DNA of 64,000 nucleotides from an uncultured Bacteriovoracaceae bacterium. Its GTDB lineage: Bacteria; Bdellovibrionota; Bacteriovoracia; Bacteriovoracales; Bacteriovoracaceae. Below, piece after piece: positions 27,934-36,081 of the stretch. Made by a program: the position numbers and the translations under genes. The notes below the pieces were generated by a model. The model was not told the origin of the DNA. It was given only the letters and a program-made list of their open reading frames with translations, and did no database searches. The stretch's first letter is position 1. Every line of letters begins with the position of its first letter. Location of the stretch: assembly GCA_938017795.1 (NCBI GenBank), contig CALIJZ010000002.1, positions 62,001 through 126,000 on the forward strand, read 5' to 3'.

Positions 27934-28356
27934 TTATTTTTGAAGGTCTATAGCTTCACTATAAGAACGAGATTTTTTAACATACTTAACGTTTTCAATC
28001 TTTTCAGATTCTTCTTTGCAATTAATACAAAGCTCAGCTGTGGGTCTAGCATTTAACCGTGTAAACTTTATTTCGTCTCCACAATCTTCGCATAATCCAT
28101 ACTCCTGTGAATCAAATTTTTTCAATGCCATAGCTAATTTCTTAACATAAAAAGATTCTCTATTTCTCATTCGAATGATTTGAGAATTAGCAAGATCAAC
28201 TGAAGCAACATCTAAGTTATCACTTTGCTTATTATCTTCCATTATTCCACTTGCATCAGTTTCTTTCTGATTTGTTTTAATTCTATTTATGTCTGTTGAA
28301 ATTTTTTCTTTTAAACTTTTTAATTCTCTAATTTTTAAATGATTGAACCTTTCCAT
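27934..28356 (-). CDS. DksA/TraR-family zinc-finger protein
   Basis: A 140-residue protein. The N-terminal two thirds is helical and charged, like the coiled coil that DksA inserts into the RNA polymerase secondary channel. The C-terminal third has the four-Cys finger CEDCG...CINCK and the family phrase EYGLCEDCGDEI...RLNARPTAELC. DksA-type proteins modulate transcription with ppGpp. The acidic tip residues of true DksA cannot be assigned with confidence, so I do not use that symbol. It ends one base before rsmH and follows mglA by 9 bases, which suggests one transcript. Confidence 0.85.
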   Translation of the reverse strand: MERFNHLKIRELKSLKEKISTDINRIKTNQKETDASGIMEDNKQSDNLDVASVDLANSQIIRMRNRESFYVKKLAMALKKFDSQEYGLCEDCGDEIKFTRLNARPTAELCINCKEESEKIENVKYVKKSRSYSEAIDLQK

Positions 28357-28365
28357 AAAATCTCC

Positions 28366-28953
28366 TTACTCAAGACCACTTTTTACATTTATTAAAACTT
28401 TCTTAGTAACAAGCTTTAATGTTTCAAACACACCTTGACCCTCCACTGCAATTGCCTCAATTTCTGGAAGACTACTGTGGTTTAATTTTCCACTTAGCTC
28501 CTTAACTGGTGCAATATTAGGAAGATCTCTTTTATTCCATTGCAAAACGATTGGAACTTTATCAAAAACATATCCTTGTTCTTCAAGGTTTGTTTTTAAA
28601 CCGTTCATACTTTCAATATTTGCTTCCATTCGACTCACTTGAGAATCTGCAACAAAAACAATTCCATCAACTCCACGAAGTATTAATTTTCTACTCGCTT
28701 CGTAAATAACCTGACCTGGTACTGTATATAAATGAAACCTTGTTTTAAATCCTTGAACCTCACCAATTTCTAATGGGAGAAAATCAAAAAACAATGTTCT
28801 TTCATTATCAGTATTTAAACGAACGAACTCACCTTTATCTGCTTTTGTCTTCATATAGACATGTTGGATATTTGTAGTTTTACCACCCAACCCTGGACCG
28901 TAATAAACTATCTTGCAGTTAATTTCCTTCGTGTGATAATTCACAAAGGACAT
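28366..28953 (-). CDS. mglA: MglA-type Ras-like GTPase
   Basis: Small GTPase that sets front-rear polarity in Myxococcus and regulates pili and invasion in Bdellovibrio. The P-loop is [11 protein letters not shown] near residues 18-28; the MglA-specific [13 protein letters not shown] and [18 protein letters not shown] (switch 2 with a Pro-Gly-Gln) follow, and LQWNKRDLP is the guanine-specificity NKxD motif. The length of 195 is exact for the family. No mglB partner is adjacent. It heads the co-directional run into the division genes; the 150-base gap upstream holds the probable promoter and a DnaA-box sequence. Confidence 0.95.
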   Translation of the reverse strand: MSFVNYHTKEINCKIVYYGPGLGGKTTNIQHVYMKTKADKGEFVRLNTDNERTLFFDFLPLEIGEVQGFKTRFHLYTVPGQVIYEASRKLILRGVDGIVFVADSQVSRMEANIESMNGLKTNLEEQGYVFDKVPIVLQWNKRDLPNIAPVKELSGKLNHSSLPEIEAIAVEGQGVFETLKLVTKKVLINVKSGLE

Positions 28954-29060
28954 AAGCTTCCTTTAGTTCGTGTATTCGTTCTCTTTAAATATTGATAAAC
29001 ACCTTAATTGTCGTGCGAAAAATCCTTACAATTACTATAAAGAATATTTTATTTTATTTA

Positions 29061-29069
29061 TGTGGATAA
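29061..29069 (-). promoter_or_regulatory. Perfect DnaA-box sequence upstream of mglA and the division cluster
   Basis: TGTGGATAA on the plus strand is the reverse complement of the strict consensus TTATCCACA. It lies in the 150-base gap between recR and mglA, about 108 bases before the mglA start codon, within reach of a promoter. A single box is weak evidence, since about one per window is expected by chance. The location ahead of a division operon gives it some interest. Confidence 0.4.
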
Positions 29070-29103
29070 ACTCTAAACTAAGAATTACTAATTAAATTTA
29101 TTT

Positions 29104-29706
29104 TTACATCTGTGTGCTGTTAGTAAGCGCTGTTGAAATTGTACGAGCATCTAGAAACTCTAAAGAACCACCCATAGGAACTCCAAAACCTATCCTCTCC
29201 ACAGAGCAATTACCTTCAAGTACCTCTTTTAAGTAAGAACAAGTTGCTTGTCCTTCAAGGCTTGGGTTAATTGCTAAGACAATTTTCTCAATTGAATGTT
29301 CCAAGATTCTTTCTTTTAATTTTTCTATAGATAAATCACCTGGCCCAACATTTAAAAGAGGATTAAGTACTCCTCCTAAAATATGGTACAGCCCTTTGTA
29401 CTCTCCACTTTTTTCAATAGCTATATAATCATTAAAGCTCTCTACTACGCAGATTACTTTTGATTCTAAACGACTCTCGCTACTACAAATATGGCACAAC
29501 TTCGATTCTCGTTCACAATAAACGCCACATTCCGAGCAAGTATTTAAATTATTTAGCTCTTCAATTGTTTCAGAAAACTCAGTTATCTCGTCTTGGCTTA
29601 ATTTTAAAAGTTTCAAAATATTTCTCATCGCAGAGCGCTCACCCACTCCAGGCAAGACTTTAAATTTCTCTATCGCATTTAGAATTTCTTTTGGAACTAA
29701 ACTCAT
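29104..29706 (-). CDS. recR: Recombination protein RecR
   Basis: Works with RecF and RecO to load RecA at gaps. Helix-hairpin-helix FKVLPGVGERSAMRN near the N-terminus, four-Cys zinc finger CSECGVYC...CHIC, then a Toprim domain (VICVVESFNDYIAIEKSGEYKGLYHILGG and the acidic AINPSLEGQATCSYL) and GVPMGGSLEFLDARTISTAL near the end. The length of 200 is exact. It follows ybaB by 4 bases in the classic dnaX-ybaB-recR order. Confidence 0.97.
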   Translation of the reverse strand: MSLVPKEILNAIEKFKVLPGVGERSAMRNILKLLKLSQDEITEFSETIEELNNLNTCSECGVYCERESKLCHICSSESRLESKVICVVESFNDYIAIEKSGEYKGLYHILGGVLNPLLNVGPGDLSIEKLKERILEHSIEKIVLAINPSLEGQATCSYLKEVLEGNCSVERIGFGVPMGGSLEFLDARTISTALTNSTQM

Positions 29707-29710
29707 CTTT

Positions 29711-30022
29711 TTAGAATAAACCAGGGATATTCATTCCACCAGTTACCTTACTCATTGCTGAGTTCACCATCTCATTAGACTCTGTTACAGCTTGATTAAC
29801 AGCTGTCTTTACAAGGTCTTGCAACATATCAACATCACTTGGATCAACACATTCTGGATTAATAGTAATATCTAAAATCTCTTGCTTTCCATTAACCTTA
29901 ACTTTAACCATTCCACCGCCAGAGCTTGCTTCTACTTCTCTAGTTTCTAACTCTTTTTGTAGTGTTGCGATTTTAGCCTGCATCTGTTGAGCTTGCTTCA
30001 TTAATTGACCCATGTTTTTCAT
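29711..30022 (-). CDS. ybaB: YbaB/EbfC nucleoid-associated protein
   Basis: A 103-residue DNA-binding protein of the YbaB/EbfC family, which dimerises in a tweezer shape. Seen: the N-terminal helix [19 protein letters not shown], then [27 protein letters not shown], the family core. It sits between dnaX (10-base gap) and recR (4-base gap). Its exact role is not known in most bacteria. Confidence 0.94.
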   Translation of the reverse strand: MKNMGQLMKQAQQMQAKIATLQKELETREVEASSGGGMVKVKVNGKQEILDITINPECVDPSDVDMLQDLVKTAVNQAVTESNEMVNSAMSKVTGGMNIPGLF

Positions 30023-30032
30023 ATCTTACCCT

Positions 30033-31652
30033 TTACTTAATTGTGTAATCAGTTACCTTCTCATTAAACATCTTCTCAGCTTCTAAAATTGTTACATTCT
30101 TTTTGAAAGCTTCTAGTTTATTTGTTTCTACTTCATCTTCCTTTGATTTATTAATATTAAACAATGGAGTGAATTTTTTCTCTTTTATTTCCTCACTCGT
30201 TAACATTTTTGTATCAAACTTTACTTTAATGTCATCTAAAGCAATAAATTTCTGTAATTCTTTCTCTATAGCGAGCTTTGTCTCTTTTTCTTGAAAATAA
30301 TCAAAAATCACATCTGATTCTTCCTGAAAACCAATAATAATTTCTAATGTATCATCAACTTTTTTTAAATTATAAATATTTCCAAATTCAAGGTTTGCTG
30401 CACTGGCTGGTCTTATATCTTTTAAATAATTTAAAAATGCTCTAAAGCTAAAGCTTCTTTTAGGCTTAGGCTTTGAACTTAATGGTGATTTTGCAGCAAT
30501 AGGTTCTTTTTCTACTTCTGTTATTTTTGCAGCAGGTTCATTAATTTTCTTTTCTACAATTTTTTCTACTATCTTCTCTTGAGGCTTAGCTCTCACAGGT
30601 TCAACTGAAATAGATGTATGTGTATTCATTGATACGGATTGCATTTTTATTAAAACCGCTTCAGTTGGAGCTATTGAGCTCAACATCCAAGAAAAAGATT
30701 CACTTAGATCTTTATAAATTTCAATAAGCTCTAGAGGCGATTTATTCTGAATTAGCTCACTTTGAATACTTTCATTTAAAACTTCTAATATTTGAAAACA
30801 AAGAGACTTTAATTCAATGTTTTCTTCTATGATTTCTTCAAATTTTTTTGTTAACTCTCTTTCTTGCTTGCCAAGCATTAACTGAACCAAACTCTCAACC
30901 TGAGACTTGCTAGCAAGTCCCAGAGAATAAAAAAGATTTTTCTCTGTTAATACTCCATCAGCATTAAAGTTTTTCAATTGCTCAAGTAAAGTTAAGCTAT
31001 CTCTAATTGAGCCTCGAGAGCTTTTTACTAGCTTTGCTATCACGTTCTCATTTTCAAATTTGATATTTTCTTTTTCAGAAATATTTTTAATATGGTTTTT
31101 TAAATCTTTAGAATTTACTGATCTAAGATCATATCTCAAACATCTTGAAATAACTGTCTCTAATAATTTCTCAGGATTGGTTGTCGCAAATATAAAAACT
31201 ACATGCTCTGGCGGTTCTTCTAATGTTTTCAATAATGCATTAAAAGCACTATTTGAAAGCATGTGAACCTCATCAATCACATATAATTTATAAGTACCCT
31301 CAGTTGGTAAGTACTGACACGTTTCCACTAAAGATCTAATATGCTCGACACCATTATTAGAAGCACCATCTATTTCTTGATAATTTAGAGAGTTACCTTC
31401 TTCGATTGATGTACATGAATGACATTTTAAGCAAGGTTCAACATCATTAACTTTTTCAGAACAATTAATGGCCTTAGCATAGATTCTTGCAAGAGTTGTT
31501 TTACCAACTCCTCTTGTCCCAGTTAGTAAATAAGCATGGGCAATATTTTTATTTTTTATCGAGTTTGTTAAACCTCTTACAACATGGTCTTGACCTACGA
31601 CATCGCTAAAGCGCTTGGGTCTATATTTAATTGCAAGAACTTCATAACTCAT
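30033..31652 (-). CDS. dnaX: DNA polymerase III subunits gamma and tau
   Basis: Clamp-loader ATPase of the replisome. From the ATG at 31650-31652 (MSYEVLAIKYRP) it has 539 residues. Walker A GTRGVGKTT, zinc-binding Cys set (INCSEK...CLKCHSCTS), Walker B YVIDEVHML, sensor 1 FATTNPEKL and SRGSIRDSLTLLEQ are present. Residues ~340-440 form a charged linker, then a tau-like C-terminal part. An open frame extends to 31688, but those 12 codons run into the SRP RNA gene, so I use the internal ATG. No internal frameshift signal for gamma is obvious. Confidence 0.95.
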   Translation of the reverse strand: MSYEVLAIKYRPKRFSDVVGQDHVVRGLTNSIKNKNIAHAYLLTGTRGVGKTTLARIYAKAINCSEKVNDVEPCLKCHSCTSIEEGNSLNYQEIDGASNNGVEHIRSLVETCQYLPTEGTYKLYVIDEVHMLSNSAFNALLKTLEEPPEHVVFIFATTNPEKLLETVISRCLRYDLRSVNSKDLKNHIKNISEKENIKFENENVIAKLVKSSRGSIRDSLTLLEQLKNFNADGVLTEKNLFYSLGLASKSQVESLVQLMLGKQERELTKKFEEIIEENIELKSLCFQILEVLNESIQSELIQNKSPLELIEIYKDLSESFSWMLSSIAPTEAVLIKMQSVSMNTHTSISVEPVRAKPQEKIVEKIVEKKINEPAAKITEVEKEPIAAKSPLSSKPKPKRSFSFRAFLNYLKDIRPASAANLEFGNIYNLKKVDDTLEIIIGFQEESDVIFDYFQEKETKLAIEKELQKFIALDDIKVKFDTKMLTSEEIKEKKFTPLFNINKSKEDEVETNKLEAFKKNVTILEAEKMFNEKVTDYTIK

Positions 31653-31678
31653 GTGTAAACTTTTGGTAATTTGAAAAA

Positions 31679-31780
31679 GTGATCCCAACCATCAATGCAA
31701 AGCGTTAGTGCTACCGTTGCTTCGTTCCCGACCTGGCGGAGTTCGCATTCACAAACCTCCATCAAAGCTGAGATCACCAA
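31679..31780 (-). ncRNA. ffs: Signal recognition particle RNA, small bacterial (4.5S) type
   Basis: The reverse strand holds the conserved SRP domain IV: CAGGTC, a GGAA tetraloop, then GAAGCA. The base pair closing the tetraloop is G-C here rather than the usual C-G, a compensatory swap that keeps the hairpin. The outer stem is visible: GTGATC at 31772-31777 (read on the minus strand) pairs with GATCAC at 31679-31684. The ~100-base length has no Alu domain. SRP RNA guides Ffh and FtsY in membrane-protein insertion. A location just upstream of dnaX is found in many bacteria. Ends are approximate. Confidence 0.9.
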
Positions 31781-31818
31781 CGCCATATTAACATATTTAT
31801 TGAAATTGATAAAGTGAA

Positions 31819-33381
31819 CTAAAAGTAAGCTTTGTACTCATCTGGTATTTCTTTAGAAAATTGGCCCAACTCAAAATCTGGATAAATCTGATCAAACCTC
31901 TTCACACTTGTTTCAGTTAACCTTCTGAAAATATGCGATCTTTTTAATTGATTTACATCTTTAATTCCAGCAGCTCCAAGCATTTCACAAAATGCATGAA
32001 TTGTTCCGTCATGATAAGCATGAACTCTTTTTGCTTTTGCATGAACATCTAAACCTTTAACAAGGTGAGACTTATGAGTCGTGATACCTGTAGGGCAATG
32101 ATTTGTATTACATTCTAAAGCCTGAATACAGCCTAAGGCCAACATCATCGACCTAGCAGAATAAACAGCATCTGCACCAAGAGAAATCATTTTTATTAAA
32201 TCAAAAGCCGTAATAGCTTTACCGCTTGCAAATATTTTAATGTGCTTTTTAATATCAAACCCACATAAAGTATTGTGAACAAAAACAAGGCCATCTATTA
32301 AAGGCGTACCCATACTATTTGAAAACTCAACTGGAGCTGCACCGGTTCCACCTTCTCCTCCATCTACAGATATAAAATCTGGATAACTATCTGCCGCAAT
32401 CATGGCCTTACATAAATATACAAACTCTCTTCTATCACCCAAACATAGTTTTATACCAATTGGTCTTCCACCAGAGAGTTCTCTTAGTTGTTGAATAAAC
32501 TTTACTAAGGTCCCAAAATTATTAAATGCTTTATGCCCTGGAGGAGATAAAACAGCTGTATGAGGTCTTACGCCTCTAATTTCTGCAATTTCTGTATTAT
32601 TTTTAACTGCTGGTAAGATTCCACCATGACCTGGCTTTGCACCTTGAGAAATTTTTAATTCAATCATTTTTACATTTTCATGATCAACTGTTTTTTTAAA
32701 CTTTTCAGGATCAAAATTCCCATCCTCTGCTCTACAACCAAAATAACCTGTTCCAACTTGGTAGATTAAATCACCATTATGTTTTAAGTGATATGGAGAA
32801 ATTCCTCCTTCTCCTGTATTATGAGCAAAGTTTCCATCATGAGCTCCTAAGTTTAGAGCCTCAATTGCATTTTTACTTAAACTTCCATAACTCATTGCTG
32901 AAATATTATAGATACTTGCACTATAGGGTTTTTTACAATCTTTATTTCCAACTACCACTCTAGGATCATTAATAACCAAATCATCTTCGAGAGCGTTAAT
33001 TGAATGATTCATCCATTCATAACCAACTTCATAAACATCTAATTGAGTTCCGAAGGGAATCGTGTCTCGAACTTTTTTAGCCCGCTGATAAACAACTGAT
33101 CTAGAAATTCTATTAATTGGTCTACCATCTAAATCTGATTCTATGAAATATTGATACATCTTGGGTCTAAGTGCCTCGAAAACATATCTCAATCTACCAA
33201 GAACAGGAAAGTTACTTTTAATCGCATGTTTAGTTTGAGTTAAATCTAATATTCCAACTATTACTGTAAGTAATACTAAACCAACTAGAATCCAAAAAAG
33301 TCCGTGAATATATATACTCAAACCTACTGAAACAATAATTGAAATAATTGATACGATCCAAAATTCTCTTCTCATAGTCAC
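31819..33381 (-). CDS. FMN-binding glutamate synthase family protein (membrane-anchored)
   Basis: Two hydrophobic segments lie at residues ~8-48, then a cytoplasmic domain like the central FMN domain of glutamate synthase large subunit: ISAMSYGSLSKNAIEALNLGA, NTGEGGISPYH, KISQGAKPGHGGILP, SVDGGEGGTGAAP, and ECNTNHCPTGITTH. No glutaminase domain or GXGXG beta-helix domain is present, so it is not a complete GOGAT. Proteins of this stand-alone family (~520 residues) are widespread, with unknown electron donor and substrate. Translation may begin at GTG 33381 or two codons later at ATG. Confidence 0.88.
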   Translation of the reverse strand: MTMRREFWIVSIISIIVSVGLSIYIHGLFWILVGLVLLTVIVGILDLTQTKHAIKSNFPVLGRLRYVFEALRPKMYQYFIESDLDGRPINRISRSVVYQRAKKVRDTIPFGTQLDVYEVGYEWMNHSINALEDDLVINDPRVVVGNKDCKKPYSASIYNISAMSYGSLSKNAIEALNLGAHDGNFAHNTGEGGISPYHLKHNGDLIYQVGTGYFGCRAEDGNFDPEKFKKTVDHENVKMIELKISQGAKPGHGGILPAVKNNTEIAEIRGVRPHTAVLSPPGHKAFNNFGTLVKFIQQLRELSGGRPIGIKLCLGDRREFVYLCKAMIAADSYPDFISVDGGEGGTGAAPVEFSNSMGTPLIDGLVFVHNTLCGFDIKKHIKIFASGKAITAFDLIKMISLGADAVYSARSMMLALGCIQALECNTNHCPTGITTHKSHLVKGLDVHAKAKRVHAYHDGTIHAFCEMLGAAGIKDVNQLKRSHIFRRLTETSVKRFDQIYPDFELGQFSKEIPDEYKAYF

Positions 33382-33401
33382 TATGGTATTAATTCAATCC
33401 T

Positions 33402-33881
33402 ATGAAGACAATCATTAGCTTTTTCAATTCACCTCTTGGTCCTATAGAAATTGTTTGTACTGAAGATAAAATACAAAGTATCTCTTTAAAACCTAACTCT
33501 CTCAAATCTAAAGAAAACCAGCTAACAAGATTAATTAAAAAAAATCTTAAAGCATATTTTAATGGAGAGTTAGACGCTTTAAACTCTATTCCCATAAAAT
33601 ACTTTAATTTAAATCAAGGTACACCTTTTCAGATTAAAGTTTGGAAAGAAATTGCTAAAATTAAAACAAGTAAAACTCTTACTTACAAAGATATCTCAAT
33701 AAAAGTAAATTCACCCAATGCCATGAGGGCCGTTGGTGGAGCCGTCGGTAAAAATCCATTTTTAATATTTTTTCCATGCCATAGAGTTCTTGGACAAAAT
33801 AAAAAGATTACAGGTTTTAGTGCCGGAATCGACAATAAAAAATTTTTATTAGACTTAGAATTTATACCCTACATAAACTAA
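33402..33881 (+). CDS. ogt: Methylated-DNA--[protein]-cysteine S-methyltransferase
   Basis: Suicide repair protein that removes O6-alkyl groups from guanine. Active-site motif FFPCHRVLGQN with acceptor Cys near residue 126, the helix-turn-helix arginine segment NAMRAVGGAVGKNP, and FSAGIDNKKFLL near the end. The 159-residue size is of the Ogt/MGMT kind without an Ada domain. It is divergently placed 20 bases from the glutamate-synthase-like gene. Its last 27 bases overlap the convergent barrel-protein gene. Confidence 0.94.
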   Translation: MKTIISFFNSPLGPIEIVCTEDKIQSISLKPNSLKSKENQLTRLIKKNLKAYFNGELDALNSIPIKYFNLNQGTPFQIKVWKEIAKIKTSKTLTYKDISIKVNSPNAMRAVGGAVGKNPFLIFFPCHRVLGQNKKITGFSAGIDNKKFLLDLEFIPYIN

Positions 33882-34751
33882 TGCGTTTAAATGTGGCATC
33901 ATCCCAGCTGCTGCCTCTCCCGCACCTACAGGACTTTCAGAACTAGCACTTATAAAATTAGAAAATCTATAAGTTAAATCAACCTTAACTGCTAAGTTTG
34001 TTCCAATATCAATTTTAACGCCACCACCAACTCCAAGGTTTACACCAAAAAAGCTATCTTTATATGGACCGATTGCAGGATTAATATTTCCTGTTTGTGG
34101 ATCTGTATTTGTATGACTAGCAATGTCTCCTTCATAAGAAAATGAAGTCACCCCAAGAGCGAGCTTTCCATAAAACATTTCTGCAAAAGGATAAGCAATA
34201 TCACCATTAACCATGAGCATCGATGTAGTCCATTCAGGATTATTAGCAGGAGTGTTTGGATATAACACCTCTGCACTACCAGAAAAATTCATATTCGCAC
34301 TTAACATTAAGATTAAATCTTTTCCAAATAATTCTATTGGCAAATCAAAACCAAGTGAACCAACCATTAATGAACCAAAGTTTATATCTTCTGAAGATGA
34401 TGGCAATATCATTCCTCCACCAAGATAGACTGCTGGGCCCCAGTTCTTTGAGCCTCTTCTAGATCTTTTCTTTGAAGATCTTCTAGACTTGCTCCCTTTT
34501 AAACGATCACCTCTGTTTGCATCTCCACTAACAAGCCTTCCAATACCAAACTTTCCTTTAAGTGATGTAACTTTAATTTTACCAACTTTATAGCTTCCAT
34601 CATAAACTCTAAAAATTTGTCCTTTTTTTGCACTTATTCCTTTTCTAGAAAAGTACACTTTCTTTCCTTTCACTTTTAATATTTTCTTTGGCAGAGCATT
34701 AAAAGATAGTAGGAGTGAGAAACAAATGAGTATTAATTTAAAATTTTTCAT
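33855..34751 (-). CDS. Predicted outer-membrane beta-barrel protein with N-terminal basic domain
   Basis: Not a family I can name. A signal peptide (residues 1-19, ending FNALP) leads into a Lys/Gly-rich domain of ~70 residues with KILKVKGKKVYFSRKGISAKKG, then a very basic Ser/Arg/Lys stretch (~90-107). About 190 residues of alternating hydrophobic strands follow (GVNLGVGGGVKIDIG, LAVKVDLTYRF), ending in the aromatic VYVGYKF typical of outer-membrane barrels. Residue count suggests an eight-strand barrel. The protein encoded at 46001-46918 has the same architecture. The gene overlaps convergent ogt by 27 bases. Confidence 0.7.
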   Translation of the reverse strand: MKNFKLILICFSLLLSFNALPKKILKVKGKKVYFSRKGISAKKGQIFRVYDGSYKVGKIKVTSLKGKFGIGRLVSGDANRGDRLKGSKSRRSSKKRSRRGSKNWGPAVYLGGGMILPSSSEDINFGSLMVGSLGFDLPIELFGKDLILMLSANMNFSGSAEVLYPNTPANNPEWTTSMLMVNGDIAYPFAEMFYGKLALGVTSFSYEGDIASHTNTDPQTGNINPAIGPYKDSFFGVNLGVGGGVKIDIGTNLAVKVDLTYRFSNFISASSESPVGAGEAAAGMMPHLNALVYVGYKF

Positions 34752-34875
34752 AACATGTTAATTATACAAGGTTTTACTCTTTTTCTTTTTAAGCTAAACA
34801 CATTTTACCCTTATTACCCGAGTAAATAGATCTTAATAATTTCAAATTAGGTTTATATTAAGTATTATTTTATTC

Positions 34876-35610
34876 GTGAGGGATTTAAACAAGAATATTA
34901 ATTATAAAAATGGTTATAAATATGTTTTATTCCTTATCCTTTGTATCGGCTTTTTATTCTTATTAAACTTATCTTTGGAGCTATATAAAGGAAGACTTAG
35001 TTTTATTGAATTTGCAATTATTTCCATTCCAACATTTTTTCTTTTTAAGTTTTATTACGATGCTTTCAAAAGATTGCTTTATACTTTTTGGGGACTAAGT
35101 ATTTTAGTTTTTTTATTTATTTTTTATTATTTTCTTACGTCTTTATTAAGACATACCTACCCTTTTCAAACTCTTTTATTTTTAACTTCTTTAGTGCTTT
35201 TATTTACTACTCTCTATTTAGCCTCTTCGCCTGTTTATTATACAAAGGTTGCTTGGTGGGAGTTTGATTATAGATATCGAGCGGACATTGAAGCGGAAAT
35301 TTCTTTTGAAGATAAAAGGTTTAAATCTAGACTTACTGATGTCAGAAGAAGAGGAGGATCAATTGCTACTTTTCAAGACTTTCCTCTGGCTACTAATTTA
35401 TTGATATGTTTTAAGATTGATGATCAGGAATTCCAATTAGAATCTGTTATTGGTTCTAAATCTAAATCAATTGTAGGGAGACCTTATTCTTATGGAATTA
35501 AATTTTTAATCCAAAGCAAAGAAAACAAATCTCAATATAAATTATTATCTAGATTATGGGATTCAAAAGAAGAAATTAGACTTAATCAAAAATTTGAAAA
35601 AGAAGCATAA
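34876..35610 (+). CDS. Membrane protein with C-terminal PilZ-like domain
   Basis: Starts at GTG 34876. Four hydrophobic segments fill residues ~15-120, followed by a ~120-residue cytoplasmic tail. The tail begins FDYRYRADIEAEISFE and contains LTDVRRRGGSIAT, then YGIKFLIQ. These match the PilZ layout of an N-terminal Arg-rich RxxxR-like segment, a (D/N)xSxxG-like loop and a terminal GxxF strand, but both c-di-GMP motifs are imperfect, so binding is uncertain. It ends 6 bases before tadA and is probably co-transcribed with it. Confidence 0.6.
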   Translation: MRDLNKNINYKNGYKYVLFLILCIGFLFLLNLSLELYKGRLSFIEFAIISIPTFFLFKFYYDAFKRLLYTFWGLSILVFLFIFYYFLTSLLRHTYPFQTLLFLTSLVLLFTTLYLASSPVYYTKVAWWEFDYRYRADIEAEISFEDKRFKSRLTDVRRRGGSIATFQDFPLATNLLICFKIDDQEFQLESVIGSKSKSIVGRPYSYGIKFLIQSKENKSQYKLLSRLWDSKEEIRLNQKFEKEA

Positions 35611-35616
35611 TCAAGC

Positions 35617-36081
35617 GTGAAATATGCAGATCATTTATGGATAATGAATAATGCTCACAAGGAAGCACTGCTTGCTTTTAACGAGGGTGAAGTTCCAGTT
35701 GGAGCAATTGTGACCGACTCCTTTGGGAAAGAATTATCAAGGGCCCATAATACTAAAGAAAAAGATCTAGATGCTTCTGCTCATGCTGAAATTTTAGCTT
35801 TAAAATTAGCTGCTAAAAAACTTGGTTCATGGAGACTAAATGATTGCAGTCTCTATATAACGCTTGAACCGTGTCCTATGTGCTTAAGTGCAATTTCCCA
35901 ATTTAGGATTAAAAATGTTTTCTTTGGTGCTTATGACAGTAAGGGCGGTGCTATTTCATTGGGATATAATATCCACAAAGATCCAAAACTTAATCATCGT
36001 TTTAATATTATTGGAGGGCTGGATCAATATAAAAATTCGAATTTGTTGTCTGATTTTTTTAAATTAAGGCGGAAGAATTAA
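35617..36081 (+). CDS. tadA: tRNA-specific adenosine deaminase
   Basis: Zinc enzyme that converts A34 to inosine in tRNA-Arg(ACG). Catalytic HAEILAL with the Glu and PCPMCLSAI with the two Cys ligands are intact, as is the substrate segment around FGAYDSKGGAIS. A GTG start gives an N-terminus (DHLWIMNNAHKEALLAF) that matches the family better than the later ATG. Its natural substrate, a tRNA-Arg with ACG anticodon, is encoded at 43559-43635 in this window. It shares its stop (TTAA, 36078-36081) with the convergent gene. Confidence 0.94.
   Translation: MKYADHLWIMNNAHKEALLAFNEGEVPVGAIVTDSFGKELSRAHNTKEKDLDASAHAEILALKLAAKKLGSWRLNDCSLYITLEPCPMCLSAISQFRIKNVFFGAYDSKGGAISLGYNIHKDPKLNHRFNIIGGLDQYKNSNLLSDFFKLRRKN

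Noticed and set aside
28954-31818. Possible replication origin near dnaX, ybaB and recR
   Set aside because: Only one DnaA box, no box cluster, no AT-rich unwinding element, and no dnaA, dnaN or gidA gene in the window.
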